NCBI GenBank assembly: GCA_030848545.1
Contig: JAVDCA010000036.1
Location: 1 to 54,342 of the forward strand
Length of the DNA stretch: 54,342 nt
Source of the DNA: Astrobacterium formosum
GTDB taxonomy: Bacteria > Pseudomonadota > Alphaproteobacteria > Rhizobiales > Xanthobacteraceae
Direction of reading: 5' to 3'
Below are positions 50,886 to 54,342 of this stretch, piece by piece (within the stretch, counting starts at the first letter, position 1; every line of letters starts with the position of its first letter). The notes under the pieces are model-generated. The model had not been told where the DNA came from and did no database searches. It was given only the letters and a program-made list of their open reading frames with translations. The position numbers and the translations under genes were made by a program.

Positions 50886-52301
50886 TCATGCCCGCTTGAT
50901 GGCGAAGCTGTTGACGTACTCGGTCGGCTTGGCCGGATCGAAGGTCTTGCCCATGACCGAAAAGCTCTTCGACGTCGAAGCCGGCGGCGTCAGCCCGACT
51001 TCCCGCATGAGCCTTGTGGTATCGGTCGCCAGAAACACCTGCTTGGCGACGGAAGCGTAGTCGACCTCGCCCTTGATCTGGCCCCAGCGCTTCATCTGGG
51101 TCAGGATCCACACCGCGAAGGATTCCCACGGGAACGGATCGAAATCGATGCGGTCCGGCACTTTCTTCACATTGCCGAGGCCGTCCGCGAAGGTACCGGT
51201 CAAGACCTGCTCGACCACCGTGACGGGCTGGTTGAGATAGTTCGCCGGCGCGATCGCCTCGGCGATCTGCTTCCTGTTCTCCGCCTTGGTGGCGTATGCG
51301 GTGGCGTCGATGATGGCCTTGAGGAGCGCCGCATAGGTGTTCGGAGCCGTGGTCACGAACTCCTTCGAGGCCGCGAAAGCGCAGCAGGGATGGCGATCCC
51401 AGATATCCTTCGACAGGATGTGGATGAATCCGACGCCATCGTAGACGGCCCGCTGGTTGACCGGGTCGGGAGCGAGGAAGCCGTCGATATTGTCGGCGCG
51501 CAGATTGGCGACCATTTCGGGCGGCGGCACGGACCGGATCTGGATGTCGGTGTCGGGATCGATGCCGTGCTCGGCGACATAGTAGCGCAAGAGATAGTTG
51601 TGCATGGAATAGTCGAACGGCACCGCGAACTTCATGCCCTTCCACGTTTTCGGGTCGCGCCGGTCCTTGTGCTTCATGGCGAGGGTGATCGCCTGGCCGT
51701 TGATGTTCTCCACCGCCGGCATCGTATAGGGGATCGGATTCGAGCCGGCGCCGAGCGTGATGGCGAGCGGCATCGGCGACAGCATATGGGCGGCGTCGTA
51801 TTCCTTGTTGATGGTCTTGTCGCGAACCACCGCCCAGCCGGCCGTCTTGATGACGTCCACATTGAGACCGTGCTTCTCGTAGAAGCCCATGGGCTTCGCC
51901 ATGATGATGGGGGTCGCACAGGTGATGGGGATGAAGCCCACCTTCAGGTCCTTCTTCTCGATGGCGCCCGCCCCTTGGGCGAACACTTCCGTGGCGGCGC
52001 CGAGGGGAAAGAACTGCGACAGGGCGGCGAGCGCCGTCGAGGCGCCGACCGAATGCAGGAAGGCGCGCCGGGTCGCGTCCTTCGGGAAAACGGCCCGCAT
52101 CACCGCCGACGCGACCACGTTTTCGAAGCGCTTGTCCTCGCTCTCCACTGGCTCGCAAGCGAGCTGCGGCTCGCAGGCGAGCTGCGGCGCGGCGAGCGCA
52201 CGCTCCTCCTGGTCGTGCACGAACTGGCTGACATGACGGCCGCACTTGCAGCCCGAGGTAAGGCACGCCTTCGCGTCGAACGGATCGTCGAAAGTGGACA
52301 T
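50886..52301 (-). CDS. cynA: Nitrate/cyanate-type ABC substrate-binding protein with Cys-rich N-terminal extension
   Basis: A 471-residue CmpA/NrtA-family binding protein. LKVGFIPITCATPIIMAKPMGFYEKHGLNVDVIKTAGWAVVRDKTINKEYDAAHMLSPMPLAIT is the ligand-binding start; EMVANLRADNIDGFLAPDPVNQRAV follows. The Tat-like ATRRAFLHSVGAS is at about residue 80, preceded by an extension with CLTSGCKCGRH and a PQLACE tandem repeat coded by an 18-bp duplication (52151-52186). ATG 52301 is favoured by GGAG six bases upstream. First gene of cynABDS behind a sigma-54 promoter. Confidence 0.92.
   Translation of the reverse strand: MSTFDDPFDAKACLTSGCKCGRHVSQFVHDQEERALAAPQLACEPQLACEPVESEDKRFENVVASAVMRAVFPKDATRRAFLHSVGASTALAALSQFFPLGAATEVFAQGAGAIEKKDLKVGFIPITCATPIIMAKPMGFYEKHGLNVDVIKTAGWAVVRDKTINKEYDAAHMLSPMPLAITLGAGSNPIPYTMPAVENINGQAITLAMKHKDRRDPKTWKGMKFAVPFDYSMHNYLLRYYVAEHGIDPDTDIQIRSVPPPEMVANLRADNIDGFLAPDPVNQRAVYDGVGFIHILSKDIWDRHPCCAFAASKEFVTTAPNTYAALLKAIIDATAYATKAENRKQIAEAIAPANYLNQPVTVVEQVLTGTFADGLGNVKKVPDRIDFDPFPWESFAVWILTQMKRWGQIKGEVDYASVAKQVFLATDTTRLMREVGLTPPASTSKSFSVMGKTFDPAKPTEYVNSFAIKRA
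52151..52186. repeat. 18-bp tandem duplication inside cynA
   Basis: GCTCGCAAGCGAGCTGCG and GCTCGCAGGCGAGCTGCG in tandem, one mismatch. Encodes PQLACE twice in the N-terminal extension of the binding protein; in frame, so harmless to reading. Confidence 0.9.
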
Positions 52302-52384
52302 GGGGCACTCCATCAAATTTGTCGCGCCGGCAAGGGACCGGCGCGGCCGAAGTCTCGACCGTCGGCATTGTCGGGGCGTGGTTT

Positions 52385-52400
52385 TGCAATGGGCGTGCCA
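52385..52400 (-). promoter_or_regulatory. Sigma-54 promoter of the cyn operon
   Basis: On the minus strand TGGCACGCCCATTGCA matches the -24/-12 consensus (TGGCAC, five bases, TTGCA) exactly. It lies 84 bp upstream of the cynA ATG, a usual leader length. RpoN with NtrC would make the operon respond to nitrogen limitation, fitting cyanate use. No NtrC site was recognised with confidence. Confidence 0.8.
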
Positions 52401-52434
52401 TGGGCCCGTTTGAGAACCGGCCGGGCGGCATTAC

Positions 52435-52615
52435 GTGCCCCGGGCGCGGCGCAGCACGAAGCCGCGAGCGCTTCTTCGCGCTCGTGGCGCAGTGGTGCGC
52501 TGCTGACCCGGGGCCTTGCGCTGGAGCCTGTTATGACTGCCTCGGAGCTAGGCCCCGGATTTGCGGCGCGTCAGACCGCGAAGAGCGGTCCGCCGCACCG
52601 CGTCCGGGGCACGAA
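52435..52615. repeat. Two CCCCGG-type inverted repeats between cynA and DUF3422
   Basis: GCCCCGGGCGCGGCGCAGCA near 52437 pairs imperfectly with TGGTGCGCTGCTGACCCGGGGC near 52493. A second structure spans about 52547-52612 (GGCCCCGGATTTGCGG with CCGCGTCCGGGGC). The rest of the gap to 52788 shows only the SD sites GGAGG and GAGGAG before the DUF3422 start. Confidence 0.65.
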
Positions 52616-52788
52616 AGAACGATCGAACTTTCGTATGAGGCCCCGCCACACCGCCCGAAATTCGGGCGGCGGCCTAAATTGTAGGCGTTTCTACGCACCA
52701 GCATTGCGAATGTGCTGGCGTCGCGCCGCCACTTGGCGTCACATCGCGGTCAATCCCCTCTGACAAGGAGGTCTTGAGGAGTGCCCAC

Positions 52789-54102
52789 ATGAGCGCCGAA
52801 GTGACCATCGGAGACGCGGCCGGCTCGAACCTCGAGCCGCATTGCCAGCGCGCCACCATTCTGGGCGAGGTGCATGCGCGGCCGTTCACCGCCATCGAGA
52901 CGCCCTGCCGGGTCCTGCATTTCGGCTTCGACACCACGGCCGAACGCGCCGATGCCGACCGCGCCGCGCTCACCGACTTCTGCACCCGCCGCGGCCTGCT
53001 CGCCCCCGAGCCGGCGGCCCGACATCACCGTGTCGTGTTCGGCACCACGGCGCTGCGCTGGGAGCAGCATTCGGAGTTCACCACCTACACCTGGGAATTG
53101 CCGGCCGGCATCGCGGCCGGCGCCGCGACCCCGTTCCATCCGCCGGCCGGCCCGCTGGCGGCGCCCATGGGGCTGGTGCCGCCGCCCGGCCCGCTCCTGG
53201 TCGCCATCGACCTGCACATTCTCGCCGCCGAGGACGTCGCTTTCGAGCGGGTGTTCGCCCGCGCGAGCCTCGCCGCCGCCGAGAATTCCGACGGCAAAGC
53301 GCTCTACGCCACCGACTTCCAGTGCGATCCCGCCGGCTATGTGCGCATCCTGGTGCTCGACCGCGGGCTCGGGGCGGAGCGCGCCGGCGCCCTGGTGCAG
53401 CGCGTCCTGGAGCTCGAAACCTACCGCACGCTGGCGCTCCTCGGCCTGCCGGAGGCGCAGCGCCTCGCACCGGCGGTGACCCGCATCGAGCGCCGCCTCG
53501 CCGAGATCGCCGACGAGATGCGCACGGTCGACAGTTTTGCCGCCAACCAGCACCTGCTCGGCGAACTGACCGCGCTCGCCGCCGAGATCGAAGCCGGCGG
53601 CGCCCAGAGCCTGTTCCGCTTCGGCGCCAGCCGCGCCTATTACGAGATCGTGCGCCTGCGCCTGGAAACCATCGGCGAACGCAAGGTCAAGGGCCTGCCG
53701 ACCTGGTCGTCGTTCATGGCGCGGCGCGTCGCACCGGCCATGCGCACCTGCCTGACGACGGAGGAGCGCCAGACCGCGCTCTCCGCCAAGCTCGCCCGCG
53801 CCGCCGACCTGTTGCGCACCCGCGTCGACGTCGCCTTGCAGCAGCAGAACCAGGACCTGTTGAAGTCCATGGACACCCGCACGCGGCTGCAACTGCGGCT
53901 GCAGCAGACCGTCGAGGGATTGTCGGTCGCGGCGATCAGCTACTACGTGGTCGGGCTCTTGGGCTATCTCGCCAAGGCCGCCCATGACGGGGGGCTGCCG
54001 GTCGAGCCGTCGCTCGCCACCGCCGCGGCAGTGCCGCCGGTGGTGCTCGGCGTGTGGTTCATGCTGCGAAGGCTGCGGCGGCATATTGCGGGGACGGGAT
54101 AG
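52789..54102 (+). CDS. DUF3422 family membrane-anchored protein
   Basis: A 437-residue protein of the DUF3422 family common in alpha- and betaproteobacteria. ATILGEVHARPFTAIETPCRVLHF is the start block, VVFGTTALRWEQHSEFTTYTWEL the next. A long coiled helical middle (about 225-340) follows, with FRFGASRAYYEIVRLRLETIGE and LPTWSSFMARRVAPAMRTC. Two hydrophobic segments lie at the C-terminus (about 378-395, 405-425). Function unknown. ATG 52789 has GAGGAG seven bases upstream. It stands alone, divergent from the cyn operon. Confidence 0.92.
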   Translation: MSAEVTIGDAAGSNLEPHCQRATILGEVHARPFTAIETPCRVLHFGFDTTAERADADRAALTDFCTRRGLLAPEPAARHHRVVFGTTALRWEQHSEFTTYTWELPAGIAAGAATPFHPPAGPLAAPMGLVPPPGPLLVAIDLHILAAEDVAFERVFARASLAAAENSDGKALYATDFQCDPAGYVRILVLDRGLGAERAGALVQRVLELETYRTLALLGLPEAQRLAPAVTRIERRLAEIADEMRTVDSFAANQHLLGELTALAAEIEAGGAQSLFRFGASRAYYEIVRLRLETIGERKVKGLPTWSSFMARRVAPAMRTCLTTEERQTALSAKLARAADLLRTRVDVALQQQNQDLLKSMDTRTRLQLRLQQTVEGLSVAAISYYVVGLLGYLAKAAHDGGLPVEPSLATAAAVPPVVLGVWFMLRRLRRHIAGTG

Positions 54103-54172
54103 GAGGAAGCGGCTTGGTTGAGCCCGCAACGATCGACTGAAGCGGCTTCCTGCGAGATCACTGTGGTTCTCG

Positions 54173-54232
54173 TGTCCCGGGCGCAATGCGGCACGGAGCG
54201 TAGCGAACGTGCTGCGTTGCAGACCCGGGACC
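54173..54232. repeat. CCCGGG-type inverted repeat at the right edge
   Basis: GTCCCGGGCGCAATGCGGCACG (54174 on) is inverted at 54210-54232 with a few mismatches. It is a relative of the repeats at 52435-52615. The remaining bases to the window end hold no gene I can support. Confidence 0.65.
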
Positions 54233-54342
54233 TTGCTCCGCGCGCGCCTCGTTCGATGCCTCGGTCGCGGCGAATGCGCTCGGACATCCGCTATGCCCGC
54301 ACAGAGTGGACGCCGCTGCTCTTCTGGTTAAGGCGGATTCGT

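Noticed and set aside
50793-52763. Plus-strand open frame of 656 codons opposite cynA
   Set aside because: Shadow of the binding protein; crosses the sigma-54 promoter and repeats.

Overview
The window is one continuous stretch of a high-G+C chromosome. Gene content points to an alphaproteobacterium of the order Hyphomicrobiales (Rhizobiales), probably near Bradyrhizobiaceae or Xanthobacteraceae. Supporting signs are a leucine-rich leuA leader peptide, a tandem glycine riboswitch before gcvT, an efeUOB(M) iron locus, DUF3422, DUF4403 and DUF4282 proteins, and many GC-rich palindromic intergenic repeats. This placement rests on gene content and style, not on a database search. No rRNA, tRNA, complete insertion sequence or CRISPR array was recognised.

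Layout. 1-1013 (minus): 5' part of leuA behind an attenuator with a Leu-rich leader peptide. 1181-4939 (minus): compact cluster pdxY, phzF-like, Nudix, PPK2-type polyphosphate kinase, DUF4282 membrane protein. 5038-5257: nested palindrome element. 5328-8309: orphan NitT/TauT-type binding protein, HutD family protein, universal stress protein. 8332-9840: DHA2-type MFS pump. 9937-13102: TPP riboswitch, thiS, thiG, thiE and a DadA-like FAD enzyme in the place where a glycine oxidase (thiO) might be expected. 13299-15806: short Hsp70-like protein and an unrecognised membrane protein. 15841-20580 (minus): tandem glycine riboswitch controlling gcvT-gcvH-gcvP, with a long inverted repeat between gcvH and gcvP. 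20868-25098: iron-uptake operon efeU-efeO-efeB-efeM.

25417-34246 is the most striking structural region. A dipeptide-type ABC transporter (fused ATPase, two permeases, binding protein), a class V aminotransferase, an Ntn-type asparaginase and a divergent GntR/FCD regulator form a self-contained peptide or amino-acid scavenging cassette. The cassette lies between two 63-bp direct repeats (61/63 identical); the right copy is the 3' end of an MFS gene. A single type I-E CRISPR-like repeat lies just inside the right junction. Two 17-bp palindromes in the divergent promoter are probable GntR operators.

35732-41400: flippase plus BioF2-type acetyltransferase, a DUF4403 protein whose N-terminal anchor is in another frame, and an MFS carrier. 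41401-48330 is an accessory stretch: vapBC-type toxin-antitoxin pair, an AT-richer block with a Cys-rich secreted protein and a convergent ORC/CDC6-like ATPase, a Uma2 nuclease-family protein, a lone HigA antitoxin, a VOC protein and a small HTH protein. 48481-52400 (minus): cyanate/nitrate-type ABC transporter plus cyanase, preceded by a consensus sigma-54 promoter, which suggests nitrogen-limitation control. 52789-54102: DUF3422 protein.

Two physiological links stand out. Glycine is handled by two riboswitch-controlled operons: glycine cleavage (gcv), and thiazole synthesis, which needs dehydroglycine. Nitrogen scavenging recurs in the cyanate operon and in the peptide/asparaginase cassette.
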